Of a stretch of DNA of 64,000 bases, positions 52,706 to 62,585 are shown piece by piece (position 1 is the first letter of the stretch; each line of letters opens with the position of its first letter). Location of the stretch: positions 992,501-1,056,500 of the forward strand of contig NZ_CP022707.1 in the NCBI RefSeq assembly GCF_025340265.1. Direction: 5' to 3'. This DNA comes from Novosphingobium sp. 9. GTDB lineage: Bacteria; Pseudomonadota; Alphaproteobacteria; Sphingomonadales; Sphingomonadaceae. Position numbers and translations under genes: made by a program. The notes below the pieces were generated by a model, which was given only the letters and a program-made list of their open reading frames with translations, ran no database searches and had not been told where the DNA came from.

Positions 52706-53215
52706 TCACCCCAAGCCCCTCTCCATCCAGCGCGCACTTGCGCCGTATCCCCTGACTTTGTCGGCAAGCGCCTGCGACATCGCGCCCTCCGCGAAGCCCA
52801 GCGCTCGCCAGTAGGGGGCGGCACCTTCGACCGCGATCAGCTGGGCGCGGGGCAGGCCGTCGCGCGCGGCCATCGCGAGGGCCTGTTCGACCAGCCGCCG
52901 CCCGATGCCCGATCCGCGCGCGGCCTGCGACACCGCAAGGTCGTGGAGGAACAGCACTTCGGCGGTGCCCTCTGTCGTCAGCACCGCGCCGACCAGGGGC
53001 GGGGCGCTGTCCTGCCAGCCGTGGGCGAGGAGATAGGCGATCAGCGTGTCGTCCCGCTCGGCAGCAAGACAATAGCTGGCGGGCAGTGTCAGGCGGCTGG
53101 CAAAAGCCTCGGCAGGCTCGACCAGAAACGCCGGATAGGCCACCTGCTGGATCGCCAGTGCGGCGGGCAGATCGTCCAGGGTCAGAGGCCGGATAGTGAT
53201 GGCGGGCTCGCTCAC
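52706..53215 (-). CDS. GNAT-family N-acetyltransferase
   Basis: 169 residues from GTG at 53215, overlapping the upstream stop (GTGA). GNAT core: ITIRPLTLDDLPAALAIQQ, then LHDLAVSQAARGSGIGRRLVEQAL with the acetyl-CoA loop, and YWRALGFAEG. The substrate cannot be deduced. Cotranscribed with the 2OG-Fe(II) oxygenase gene, so the two may act on the same molecule or protein (inference). Confidence 0.88.
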   Translation of the reverse strand: MSEPAITIRPLTLDDLPAALAIQQVAYPAFLVEPAEAFASRLTLPASYCLAAERDDTLIAYLLAHGWQDSAPPLVGAVLTTEGTAEVLFLHDLAVSQAARGSGIGRRLVEQALAMAARDGLPRAQLIAVEGAAPYWRALGFAEGAMSQALADKVRGYGASARWMERGLG

Positions 53216-53943
53216 GCAGGCTGTTCCTGTGCGCGCAGCCACCCGGTGATCGAGAGCCGTCGCCGCGCGGCAGATGGCGCAACGTAGGAGACGCTGTGCG
53301 ATTGCGGTACGGCCAGCAGGTCGAGTGTGTTGAACGCGGGCGCCACGCCCTCGAAGCTGCCGTTTTCGCCGTGGAACATCAGCAAGCCGCCCCATTCCGC
53401 TCGCCAGCCTGCATTGAGGCTGAGCACGAAAGCCGCGCGGCGATCCTTGCCCGCGACGTTATCGGTGTGGGCGGTCAGAAAGTCGCCGGGCGCATAGGCG
53501 GTCGCCTGCGTATCGGCGAAGCGGATGTCCTCGTGCCCGGTGATCTGCCTGAGAAACGACAAAGCCGCCTCGCTCGACAGCCAATCGGCAAAGCGCGCGA
53601 GGATGTCGGTGCTGGCCGCGCGCGCGGCTTTGCCATCGGGGACGCGGACCGTCTCGTAGCGATACTGGAAACCCTCGCGCGCCTGGGCATGGATGGCACC
53701 ATCCAGCGCCTCGCGCTGATCCTGCGTCATACTCTCGCGGGCAGGGCGGTCGAGTTCGTAGAGCTTGCTGCCGCTGTTGAAGACCTGTCGCCAGTCGGTG
53801 CGGGCGTCAAGGTCAGTCAACAGCCGTTGCGGGCCGTCGTTGCCGAGGAAGCCGGCGATGCGAACCCGGCAGCGCTGGCGGTAGACCTCGCCGAGATGTT
53901 CGGGATTGAGGGCGGGATTGAGCGTGAACGGGTCGGCAAGCAT
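53212..53943 (-). CDS. 2-oxoglutarate/Fe(II)-dependent oxygenase (prolyl-hydroxylase-like)
   Basis: 243 residues. Double-stranded beta-helix with the iron triad His159-x-Asp161 (TAHTDN) and His216 (SHSVSYVAP), and the 2-oxoglutarate-binding Arg near 229 (RRRLSITGW). It resembles the OGFOD1/Tpa1 group of prolyl hydroxylases acting on ribosomal protein uS12; the substrate here is not shown. Coupled by 4-bp overlap to a GNAT gene. Confidence 0.88.
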   Translation of the reverse strand: MLADPFTLNPALNPEHLGEVYRQRCRVRIAGFLGNDGPQRLLTDLDARTDWRQVFNSGSKLYELDRPARESMTQDQREALDGAIHAQAREGFQYRYETVRVPDGKAARAASTDILARFADWLSSEAALSFLRQITGHEDIRFADTQATAYAPGDFLTAHTDNVAGKDRRAAFVLSLNAGWRAEWGGLLMFHGENGSFEGVAPAFNTLDLLAVPQSHSVSYVAPSAARRRLSITGWLRAQEQPA

Positions 53944-53964
53944 GGAGGCGGCTCTGTCAGGTGG

Positions 53965-54588
53965 TCAGCCTATCTGCATCAGCGAAGATGAATAGGGCGC
54001 GACCAGACCTTGCGCGCGGTCCCACCCGCCGCGCAGCCACGTATCGTGTGTGTGCGGGTCGGAGGGCAGGATCACCGGCATTGTCTCGCGCCCCTCGGCG
54101 CGCAAGGCGGCATTGGCGGGGCAGGTGAGCAGCGCGAAGGAGGGCACCTCGCTGTCCTTCCATACGCCTGCCATGGCGAACAGCGGCTGGTCGCCCGCGC
54201 CGATCCACAAGGCGCGGCGCTTGCCGTCGGTGGGCGAGGGGCGGCCCCAGACCATGAAGGCGCTGGCGGGCACGAGGCAGCGGAACTCGCTGTTGCGCAA
54301 GTTGCCGATCCAGAACGGACTTTCGGTGTTGCGCACGGTCAGGATGCCGCGCGCGCCGGGCTCTGCCACCGAAGGCGGCGGCGGGACGCCCCACAGGCGC
54401 GGGATCAGGCGGCGCGGGGTGCGCGTCTGCGGGCGTGGGCCTGCCACTTCCTCGCGCCCGGCGGTGATGACCGGGGCAAAGCTCATCGCCGAGACAGTTC
54501 CGCCCGGCCACGGGTCTGCGCCCGGATCGAGCCCGAAGGCGCGTCCCACGGCGCGGGCCGGGGCATCGAGGCGGTAGAGCACGGTCAT
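53965..54588 (-). CDS. SRAP (HMCES/YedK) family protein lacking the catalytic Cys2
   Basis: 207 residues. The SRAP fold is clear from RCLVPASAFMVWG, AGVWKD, FALLTCPANA and MPVILPSDPHTHDTWL. Active members begin Met-Cys-Gly-Arg and bond through Cys2 to abasic DNA. Here the start reads MTVLYRLDAPA: Cys2, Gly3 and Arg4 are gone although the following YRLDAPA aligns, and a stop five codons upstream rules out a missed start. The conserved Glu of the GFYEW motif is also absent (AFMVW). The His of motif HTHD remains. It is probably unable to crosslink abasic sites; a DNA-binding or other role is possible. Confidence 0.85.
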   Translation of the reverse strand: MTVLYRLDAPARAVGRAFGLDPGADPWPGGTVSAMSFAPVITAGREEVAGPRPQTRTPRRLIPRLWGVPPPPSVAEPGARGILTVRNTESPFWIGNLRNSEFRCLVPASAFMVWGRPSPTDGKRRALWIGAGDQPLFAMAGVWKDSEVPSFALLTCPANAALRAEGRETMPVILPSDPHTHDTWLRGGWDRAQGLVAPYSSSLMQIG

Positions 54589-54634
54589 CTTGCGTCCGCT
54601 CTAGACGCGCGCGCCGGGGCCGTCTATTCTGGCC

Positions 54635-56688
<2,054 letters not shown>

Positions 56689-56734
56689 TCGCGTTTTCAC
56701 CTCGCTTGTCTTCGCAGGTGCAGCATCGAGTGCT

Positions 56735-56765
56735 ATGAATGCGGTCCCCCGGAGACCGCATTCAT
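56735..56765 (+). terminator. Perfect hairpin between thiC and the next gene
   Basis: ATGAATGCGGTC, 7-nt loop, GACCGCATTCAT: a 12-bp perfect stem. The 3' arm contains the first two bases of the following ATG (56764). It may end thiC transcription (no T-run) or control translation of the next gene by hiding its start. Confidence 0.5.
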
Positions 56766-57069
56766 GCCTCGACGCGATACGACCGACTGGATGAAACTGG
56801 CCAGTGACAGTTACTTGCTCTGGGCCGACTCGATGATGGTGGTAGGGCTGCGCACGGCCGAGATGATGGTCGGGCGCGGCACGGCGGCCGAAAACATGCT
56901 GATGGTGTCCGAAAAAATGCAGGCCGCCGCCGAACTGGGCGTCAAGCTGGCGGCGGGCGGCCTCGCATCGCCGGAAAGTCAGGCGCACACGGCGGTCCGC
57001 CACTATCGCCGCAAGGTCTCCGCGAACCGCCGCCGCCTGACGCGCCGGGTGAACAAGAGCGGAAAATGA
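56764..57069 (+). CDS. Hypothetical protein, 101 residues
   Basis: No family recognised. All-helical, with a Met/Ala-rich middle (DSMMVVGLRTAEMMVGRGTAAENMLMVSEKM) and a very basic C-terminus (HYRRKVSANRRRLTRRVNKSGK), somewhat like phasins or small nucleoid/granule-associated proteins. The basic tail could bind DNA, RNA or acidic lipid. The start codon is inside a perfect hairpin; the next in-frame Met is Met10. It is 10 bp from the DUF72 gene downstream, so they are probably cotranscribed. Confidence 0.7.
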   Translation: MPRRDTTDWMKLASDSYLLWADSMMVVGLRTAEMMVGRGTAAENMLMVSEKMQAAAELGVKLAAGGLASPESQAHTAVRHYRRKVSANRRRLTRRVNKSGK

Positions 57070-57079
57070 GAGAGCGGCT

Positions 57080-57829
57080 ATGACGGCGCAGGTCCATATC
57101 GGCGTCGGCGGCTGGACTTATGCGCCGTGGCGCGGCGCGTTCTATCCCGAAGGTCTGCCGCAGGCGCGCGAACTGGCGTTTCAGGGCGAGCACCTGACCG
57201 CGACCGAGATCAACGCCACCTTCTACCGCCGCCAGAGCCCTGCCAGCTTTGCCAAGTGGCGCGATGCGGTCCCCGAAGGCTTCCGCTTCGCGATGAAGGG
57301 CTCGCGCTACTGCACCAATCGCCGCGATCTGGCCGAAGCGGGCGAGAGCGTCGCCAATTTCATGGCGCAGGGGCTGGTCGAACTGGGCGACAAGCTGGGG
57401 CCGATCAACTGGCAACTGGCGGTGAGCAAGAAGTTCGACGCCGACGAGATCGCTGCCTTCCTCGCGCTGCTGCCCGCGACGCACGAAGGACTGGCGATCC
57501 GCCACGCCATCGAACCGCGCCACGAAAGCTTCGACGATCCTGCCTTCTTCGACTTGTGCCGCAAGGCCGGTGTCGGCGTCGTGCTGGCCGACAGTCCGAC
57601 CTATCCGGCCATCGCCGCGCCGGATACGGCATCCTTTGTCTACCTGCGCCTCCAGAACGCGCGCGAGGCCGTGGCGACCGGCTACCCCGAAGCCGAACTC
57701 GACCACTGGGCCAGCCGCATCGCGCGATGGAGCGCCGAAAACCGCGAAGTCTTCGCCTTCTTCATCGCCGCAGACAAGATCCGCAACCCCGCCGCCGCCA
57801 AGGCGCTGATCGAGCGGGTAGGCGCTTGA
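57080..57829 (+). CDS. DUF72 domain-containing protein (YecE-like)
   Basis: 249 residues, TIM-barrel DUF72 family: VGVGGWTYAPWRGAFYPEGLPQ-type start, EINATFYRRQSPASFAKWRDAVPEGFRFAMKGSRYCTN, and VLADSPTYP near residue 170. A highly conserved bacterial family without a settled biochemical function. Cytoplasmic. Short SD AGAGAGCGGCT before the ATG. Confidence 0.92.
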   Translation: MTAQVHIGVGGWTYAPWRGAFYPEGLPQARELAFQGEHLTATEINATFYRRQSPASFAKWRDAVPEGFRFAMKGSRYCTNRRDLAEAGESVANFMAQGLVELGDKLGPINWQLAVSKKFDADEIAAFLALLPATHEGLAIRHAIEPRHESFDDPAFFDLCRKAGVGVVLADSPTYPAIAAPDTASFVYLRLQNAREAVATGYPEAELDHWASRIARWSAENREVFAFFIAADKIRNPAAAKALIERVGA

Positions 57830-58140
57830 GGTCAGCATGGGTGGTTTTATGGGAAGCGGACTTTCGGCAAACGCCCCACGGTGGACATATCTCTCTCCTC
57901 TTCAGGGGAGAGATACGAAGGCTTGGCAGCTTGCTGCCTAGCCGTAGTTGAGAGGGGTTAGGTCGCGCGCTCCCCTCTCCCAACCCTCTCCCCTTTAGGG
58001 GAGAGGGCTATGACCGCTCCCCACCCATATCGGCCCTTCAATCCCGTCGGGTATCCTGCGGTGACGGACAAGCCCGGTGGTCGAACCCGTCCAATCCTTC
58101 TAAAGCGCCTCGATACTTCTTCAACCGGACGGCCCCACTC
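57830..58140. other. Gene-free stretch with palindromic repeats
   Basis: No gene seen. Contains two versions of a CTCTCCC-GGGGAGAG palindrome: an imperfect one near 57888-57915 and a perfect one, CCCTCTCCCC TTTA GGGGAGAGGG, at 57984-58007. Such units are common interspersed repeats in this group and could end transcription of the DUF72 unit. Confidence 0.7.
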
Positions 58141-58542
58141 ATGACCTCTTCCGCTGCTGCCGAACTCGCGATCCGGGGGCGCCGTGCGGCGTTCAACCGG
58201 GCGATTGCAGAGGGGGATGCGGGCGCGATCGGGGCATTTCTGGCGCGCGACTGCGTGATGGTGACGGGCAGCGACAGCGCGGTGATTTCCGGGCGCATGG
58301 GGCAGGTAAAGGTCTGGCGGCGCGAGTTCACCGCGAGCCCGCGAACGGTCTATGTCCGCAGCCCGGAGGCGATTACGGTCTCGGCCAGCGAGCCGGTGGC
58401 AATGGAGACCGGGCACTGGCGGGGGTATGCTCTGGGGGCAGAGGATGCGGCGCTCGCTTCGGGCAGCTATGCGGCCAAATGGCGCGATATCGGCGGCGGC
58501 GAATGGGTGATCGAGGCCGAAGTCTTCGTCACGCTCGCCTGA
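58141..58542 (+). CDS. SnoaL/DUF4440-like (NTF2-fold) protein
   Basis: 133 residues. NTF2-like cone fold suggested by AFNRAIAEGDAGAIGAFLARDCVMVTGSDS, then GHWRGYALG and YAAKWRDIGGGEWVIEAEVFV; the family includes many small isomerases and binding proteins without fixed function. No signal peptide. Its own transcript seems to end at the hairpin 58567-58603. Confidence 0.78.
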   Translation: MTSSAAAELAIRGRRAAFNRAIAEGDAGAIGAFLARDCVMVTGSDSAVISGRMGQVKVWRREFTASPRTVYVRSPEAITVSASEPVAMETGHWRGYALGAEDAALASGSYAAKWRDIGGGEWVIEAEVFVTLA

Positions 58543-58566
58543 GGACAGGTATATCGGACGCGAAAA

Positions 58567-58603
58567 ACCCGGAAAAAACACCGGTACGGGCGTTTTTCCG
58601 GGT
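58567..58603. terminator. Hairpin between convergent genes
   Basis: Perfect arms ACCCGGAAAAA (58567-58577) and TTTTTCCGGGT (58593-58603) with a 15-nt loop. It lies between the convergent DUF4440-like gene and the small secreted-protein gene. Confidence 0.6.
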
Positions 58604-58656
58604 CTTCGATGTGGTCAGCCGCCGGAGGAGAGAAAGGCGGCGGACCGGGCAAGCTC

Positions 58657-58956
58657 TCAGTCGTTGGCGGCGAGCGCGGCGGCCTTCACCTGCTCCAGCT
58701 TGAAGCGGACCGGGTGATTGTCGAACGTGCCGGTCACGACGTCGTCGCGAACGAAGAGGCGGAAGGGCTCGGCGCCGTGGTTCGCGCTGCCGCGCAGGAC
58801 CTGGCCTTCGCCTTCGGCTTCGACGGTGTAGGTGTACTCGACGCCATTGCGCACGAACGACTGCTTGGCGGCATCACCCTGTGCAAAGGCCGAAGTGCCG
58901 ATGGCAGCGCCAGCAAGAGCGGCAACGGCGGCGGCGTACTTGAAGAAAACGGTCAT
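58657..58956 (-). CDS. Small secreted hypothetical protein
   Basis: 99 residues with a clear Sec signal peptide (cleavage after TSAFA, about residue 25). The mature part of about 74 residues is beta-rich and acidic (VEYTYTVEAEGEGQVLRGSANHG). Similar small periplasmic proteins of sphingomonads are annotated only as hypothetical. No cysteines in the mature part. Confidence 0.72.
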   Translation of the reverse strand: MTVFFKYAAAVAALAGAAIGTSAFAQGDAAKQSFVRNGVEYTYTVEAEGEGQVLRGSANHGAEPFRLFVRDDVVTGTFDNHPVRFKLEQVKAAALAAND

Positions 58957-59269
58957 CTGGCAATTCCCTGGTTTGAGAGAGCTTGCCCTTAAGCATCCTG
59001 GTATTCTTGCGATCTTATGTTCTGCTTGAGGTCAGAATAGCGATGCAAAGTGGTCGGACAAATGCATTGCAGGATTCTGCAATTGCATAAAACGCACCAA
59101 CATGTCTGAGTAGTTGTCGCCATTGGATAAATCGGGATGCGCGGTTCGGCGTGGGGGCTCGAAAAAATCGCGTTCGGTTCCGTCGCCGCCGCGTCGCACC
59201 TGCGCAAGCCCCACATCGTGAAACTTTTTGGGCCTTTCGATTCGCGAGGGCCTTGCCTGAACCCTGCGA
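58957..59269. other. AT-rich intergenic region with a hairpin
   Basis: No gene seen. A hairpin ATGCATTGCAG, GATT, CTGCAATTGCAT (one bulge) lies at 59062-59088 and could end the minus-strand gene that stops at 59270, although it is about 180 bp away. Confidence 0.5.
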
Positions 59270-60031
59270 TCAGTGCGCGGCGCTGTGCGTCCGGCCTTCG
59301 GCGGCGAGGACATCGGCAGCGGCATCGCGCGCGCGGGACGCGGCATCCTTGGCCGCGTCGCCCGAGTCTGATGAGGCTGCCTGACCGGAAGGGGCCTGAC
59401 CGGGAGCGCCGCTCTGCGCCGGGCCGCTGCCGAAGGCACGGTCGAACGCGGACTGGCCCTGCTGCGCGCCGGACAGGGCTGCGGGCGGCGCGTCCACGAA
59501 GCCACGAGGGACAGGCGCGGACTGCTGGCGATAGCCGGGACGGTCACCGTCGCCATCGTCCTGCCAGTTGTCGCCATCGTCCTGTTGCCAGTGGCCCTGA
59601 CCGCGGCCGCCCCATCCGCGGCCACCCCATCCGTCACCGTCCATCGCTTGCGGGCCGGGCATCACGATCCAGCCGCGCTGGGCAAGCCAGCGCTCGGGTC
59701 CGGCCAGCCAGCGGGGCATGCCGAAGCCGCCCTGATCGTCGGCCCCATCGTCGGAATAACTGCCGTCGCCGGCCCGGTCATCGGCGTAACCGCGCCGATC
59801 CCCGTCCGCATCGCCGCGATTCTGCTGGGCGTAGCCGTAATCCTGCTGCGAGAGGTCGCCCTGGCCTGTCCGGTCGACGACCATGCCCTGGCTCTGGTCG
59901 CCCGGTGCCTCGCGTTGTTCGGGATGCTCGGCGCGATAGGAGGTGAGCGCGGGCGTGGTGATATTGGCGAGCACGATGCCCGCCGCAATGCCGGCGCCCG
60001 CCAGCAGGACCAGTACCTTACCCGCCTTCAT
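59270..60031 (-). CDS. Low-complexity membrane-anchored hypothetical protein
   Basis: 253 residues. An N-terminal membrane helix (VLVLLAGAGIAAGIVLANI) is followed by a long Asp/Gly/Gln/Ser-rich, probably disordered region (DDRAGDGSYSDDGADDQGG) with a Trp-Gly block (GWGGRGWGGRGQGHW). A short ordered segment (PRWLAGPERWLAQRGW) sits near residue 105. The tail is Ala/Asp rich. Family not recognised; periplasmic location is likely. The reading frame has the codon bias of its neighbours, which supports coding. Confidence 0.65.
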   Translation of the reverse strand: MKAGKVLVLLAGAGIAAGIVLANITTPALTSYRAEHPEQREAPGDQSQGMVVDRTGQGDLSQQDYGYAQQNRGDADGDRRGYADDRAGDGSYSDDGADDQGGFGMPRWLAGPERWLAQRGWIVMPGPQAMDGDGWGGRGWGGRGQGHWQQDDGDNWQDDGDGDRPGYRQQSAPVPRGFVDAPPAALSGAQQGQSAFDRAFGSGPAQSGAPGQAPSGQAASSDSGDAAKDAASRARDAAADVLAAEGRTHSAAH

Positions 60032-60174
60032 CTTGTGCCGTTTACCGTATGCCTGTGTGCGTTCATCGTTGCGCGCCCTAGGGACGGCAGGCTGTCGAGG
60101 CGCTGAACGGGCCTGAGCGCCGATGCCGGGTGACGCCCGATTGCTGTGCTTACGCTTGTGGAGTATCCTGCGCC

Positions 60175-60657
60175 ATGCTTCGCGCCGCGCTCCTTGTCGC
60201 CGCTCTGGCTGGCCTCATCGCCAGCCTTGGCGCGTGCCAGCGCAGTCCGTCCGCGCAAATGCCGGGCGACCCGGACGACCATCGCCCGTGGAGCGCGATC
60301 CCCGCCGATGCCGTGCTGGTCGCCAGCGGCACCGAACCGTTCTGGAGCGCGCGCGTGCGCGATGGCCACCTGACCTACGCGACGCCCGAGCGTCCGCAAG
60401 GCGTAACCCTTCCGGTATCGCGCTTTGCCGGGCGGGGCGGCGTGTCGTTCAGCGGCGAGATCGAAGGGCGCGACCTGACGCTGGCGGTCGGACCGGGGCC
60501 GTGCAGCGACGGGATGTCCGATCGTCCATGGCCTTACGGCGCCACGCTGCGTCTTGGCGAGCGGGTGCTGAGCGGCTGTGCCCGAAACGGAACCGGGGCC
60601 GAAACCGGGGCGGCGAGAGCGCCCGAATCGGCGCCATCGCGCACGCCGCTGCCCTGA
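60175..60657 (+). CDS. COG3650-like lipoprotein
   Basis: 160 residues from ATG 60175. Lipoprotein signal with lipobox-like SLGAC (Cys21 as acylated residue). The mature domain has the pattern GTEPFWSARVRDGHLTYATPE, GVSFSGEIEGRDLTLAVGPGPCSDGMSDRPWPYGATL and LSGCAR, as in small envelope proteins of COG3650. Two further cysteines may form a disulfide. Function unknown. Confidence 0.78.
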   Translation: MLRAALLVAALAGLIASLGACQRSPSAQMPGDPDDHRPWSAIPADAVLVASGTEPFWSARVRDGHLTYATPERPQGVTLPVSRFAGRGGVSFSGEIEGRDLTLAVGPGPCSDGMSDRPWPYGATLRLGERVLSGCARNGTGAETGAARAPESAPSRTPLP

Positions 60658-60754
60658 TCGAGAGCCACCATCCGAGCCTCCCGCACGTCAGGCTGGGGAA
60701 AAATCGTGTCGTACCGGGTTGACCGCGCGCGCCTGCATGAGCACCTAGGGCGCG

Positions 60755-61261
60755 ATGAACGACACGACACCTGACAGCCTCATCCCTTACGACGAAATCG
60801 TGCAGGAGGCCCTGCGCGCCGTGGTCGGCCGCGTGCTCGGCCAGATCGTGTCGTCGGGCGGGGTTCTGCCCGGCACCCACCACTTCTATATCACGTTCAA
60901 AACCGGCGCCCCCGGCGTCAGCGTGCCGCCGGACTTGCGCGCGCGCTTCCCCGACGAGATGACGATCGTGCTCCAGAACAAGTTCTGGGATCTGGCCGTC
61001 ACCGACGAGGGCTTCACCGTCAGCCTCAGCTTCAACCAGATCCCGGCCAAGCTGGTGGTGCCGTTCTCGGCGATCACCGCCTTCGTCGATCCCGCCGTCG
61101 ATTTCGGTCTGCAGTTCCAGGCCATCGTCGAGGACGAGGATGAGGAAGACCTCACCGGCACCGCAGGCAACGATGGCGAGGAACGCGATATCGCCTCGCG
61201 CATTACGCCTAGCGAGGACGGCTCGAATGTCGTCTCGGTGGACTTCGGCAAGAAGAAGTAA
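60755..61261 (+). CDS. sspB: SspB-family ClpXP adaptor (alpha-type)
   Basis: 168 residues: substrate-binding barrel (YDEIVQEALRAVVGRVL, HHFYITFKT, VLQNKFWDLAVTDEGFTVSLSFNQIPAKLVVPFSAITAFVDPAVDFGLQF), acidic linker (EDEDEEDLTG), and a C-terminal tail VVSVDFGKKK that in the family docks on the ClpX N-domain. It tethers ssrA-tagged and other substrates to ClpXP. Alphaproteobacterial SspB type. Confidence 0.92.
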   Translation: MNDTTPDSLIPYDEIVQEALRAVVGRVLGQIVSSGGVLPGTHHFYITFKTGAPGVSVPPDLRARFPDEMTIVLQNKFWDLAVTDEGFTVSLSFNQIPAKLVVPFSAITAFVDPAVDFGLQFQAIVEDEDEEDLTGTAGNDGEERDIASRITPSEDGSNVVSVDFGKKK

Positions 61262-61297
61262 GGCGGGGTCCTCTCGCCCCTGGCAGAAAGACGGGCG

Positions 61298-61780
61298 ATG
61301 TTCGGATTCGGAAAGAAGGGCGGGAAGCAACTGACGGAGAGAGCTTCCGAACGGCGCCGTGCCGTGCGAAGCGGCCCGCGCCATGTGAAGGTGCGTGCCG
61401 CCGATCTGGAGCCGCCCGAAGGCGCGGATACCTCGCTCGAACTCGCGGGGCCTAGCCCCAACCCGCATACCAACCTTGCCATTGCCGATATCGCCCTGCG
61501 GTCGAGTACGTTCCTTGCCCGCCGTGCGGTGGAGCGCCTGCTGCTGGGCAAGACCTATGCCCCGCGCAAGGCGCGCGCGATCCTGAAGGGGCGCTCGCTG
61601 CCGCAGTCGATGATCCACGGGATGATCGCGCGTACCGCGATGCGCTCGGTGCCCGGCGCGGTGCTGGTGGGCAGCGGGCTGGTGGTCAAGACGCTCTACG
61701 ACCGCTCCCGCGCCCGCCGCGCCGCCGCCAAGGGCGAGGCCCGCCTGTCGCGTATGGCGGCGGAAGGCGAAGAAGATTGA
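61298..61780 (+). CDS. Hypothetical protein, 160 residues
   Basis: Family not recognised. Basic N-terminus (FGFGKKGGKQLTERASERRRAVRSG), a Pro-rich linker, a helical middle, one hydrophobic stretch (SVPGAVLVGSGLVVKTLY, about 119-136) that may be a membrane helix, and a basic then acidic tail. It lies 36 bp behind sspB in the same direction and is probably cotranscribed with it; gmk follows. Confidence 0.7.
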   Translation: MFGFGKKGGKQLTERASERRRAVRSGPRHVKVRAADLEPPEGADTSLELAGPSPNPHTNLAIADIALRSSTFLARRAVERLLLGKTYAPRKARAILKGRSLPQSMIHGMIARTAMRSVPGAVLVGSGLVVKTLYDRSRARRAAAKGEARLSRMAAEGEED

Positions 61781-61891
61781 TCGGCTGTGCCGATCGGGGG
61801 CGAGGAAGACTGATCGAAAGCGGCGGCATCTGAGCGCCTCGGTATCGATTTGCCCCTTGATTTGCCGCCCGCGCATCGCCATCGCTCCGTG

Positions 61892-62557
61892 ATGGAGCAC
61901 GATACTCACTCGCACGACCTTCACCCCGATGCCGGCCTTGCCCGTCGCGGTCTGATGTTCATCCTTTCCTCGCCGTCCGGCGCAGGCAAGACGACCATCG
62001 CGCGCAAGATGCTCCAGCACGAGACGAACCTGCGCCTCTCGGTCAGCTGCACCACCCGCGCGCCACGGCCCGGCGAAGTGGACGGCAAGGACTATCACTT
62101 CATCTCGCAGGACCAGTTCGACCGCATGGTCGAGAACGAGGAGTTCCTCGAATGGGCGCATGTCTTCGGCAAGAGCTACGGCACGCCCAAGGCCGAAGTG
62201 AAGGCGGGCATCCGCGCCGGGCATGATTATCTGTTCGACATCGACTGGCAGGGCACGCAGCAGCTGCACCAGAAGATGGAAGTCGACGTGGTGCGCGTAT
62301 TCCTGCTGCCCCCCTCGATCGACGAACTGCGCCGCCGCCTGACCGGTCGCGGCACCGACAGCGCCGAAGTGATCGCCGACCGCATGGCCCGCGCGCAGTC
62401 CGAGATCAGCCACTGGGACGGCTACGATTACGTCGTGGTCAACGAGGACATCGACGAGTGCTTCGGCAAGGTCCGCCAGATCCTCGCCGCCGAACGCCTG
62501 CGCCGCGCCCGCCAGACCGGCCTCATCGGCTTCGTGCGGGAACTGATGGTGCCGTAG
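61892..62557 (+). CDS. gmk: Guanylate kinase
   Basis: 221 residues from ATG 61892; earlier in-frame codons read through an Arg/Pro-rich leader of no similarity. P-loop SSPSGAGKTT (26-35), GMP-binding SVSCTTRAPRPGEVDGKDYHFI and YGTPKAEV, LID segment RLTGRGTDSAEVI. It phosphorylates GMP to GDP. Slightly long for the family because of a His/Asp-rich N-terminal tail (about 19 residues). Confidence 0.96.
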   Translation: MEHDTHSHDLHPDAGLARRGLMFILSSPSGAGKTTIARKMLQHETNLRLSVSCTTRAPRPGEVDGKDYHFISQDQFDRMVENEEFLEWAHVFGKSYGTPKAEVKAGIRAGHDYLFDIDWQGTQQLHQKMEVDVVRVFLLPPSIDELRRRLTGRGTDSAEVIADRMARAQSEISHWDGYDYVVVNEDIDECFGKVRQILAAERLRRARQTGLIGFVRELMVP

Positions 62558-62585
62558 GAACGGGCCATCCAGTTCTTGCGGTTTA

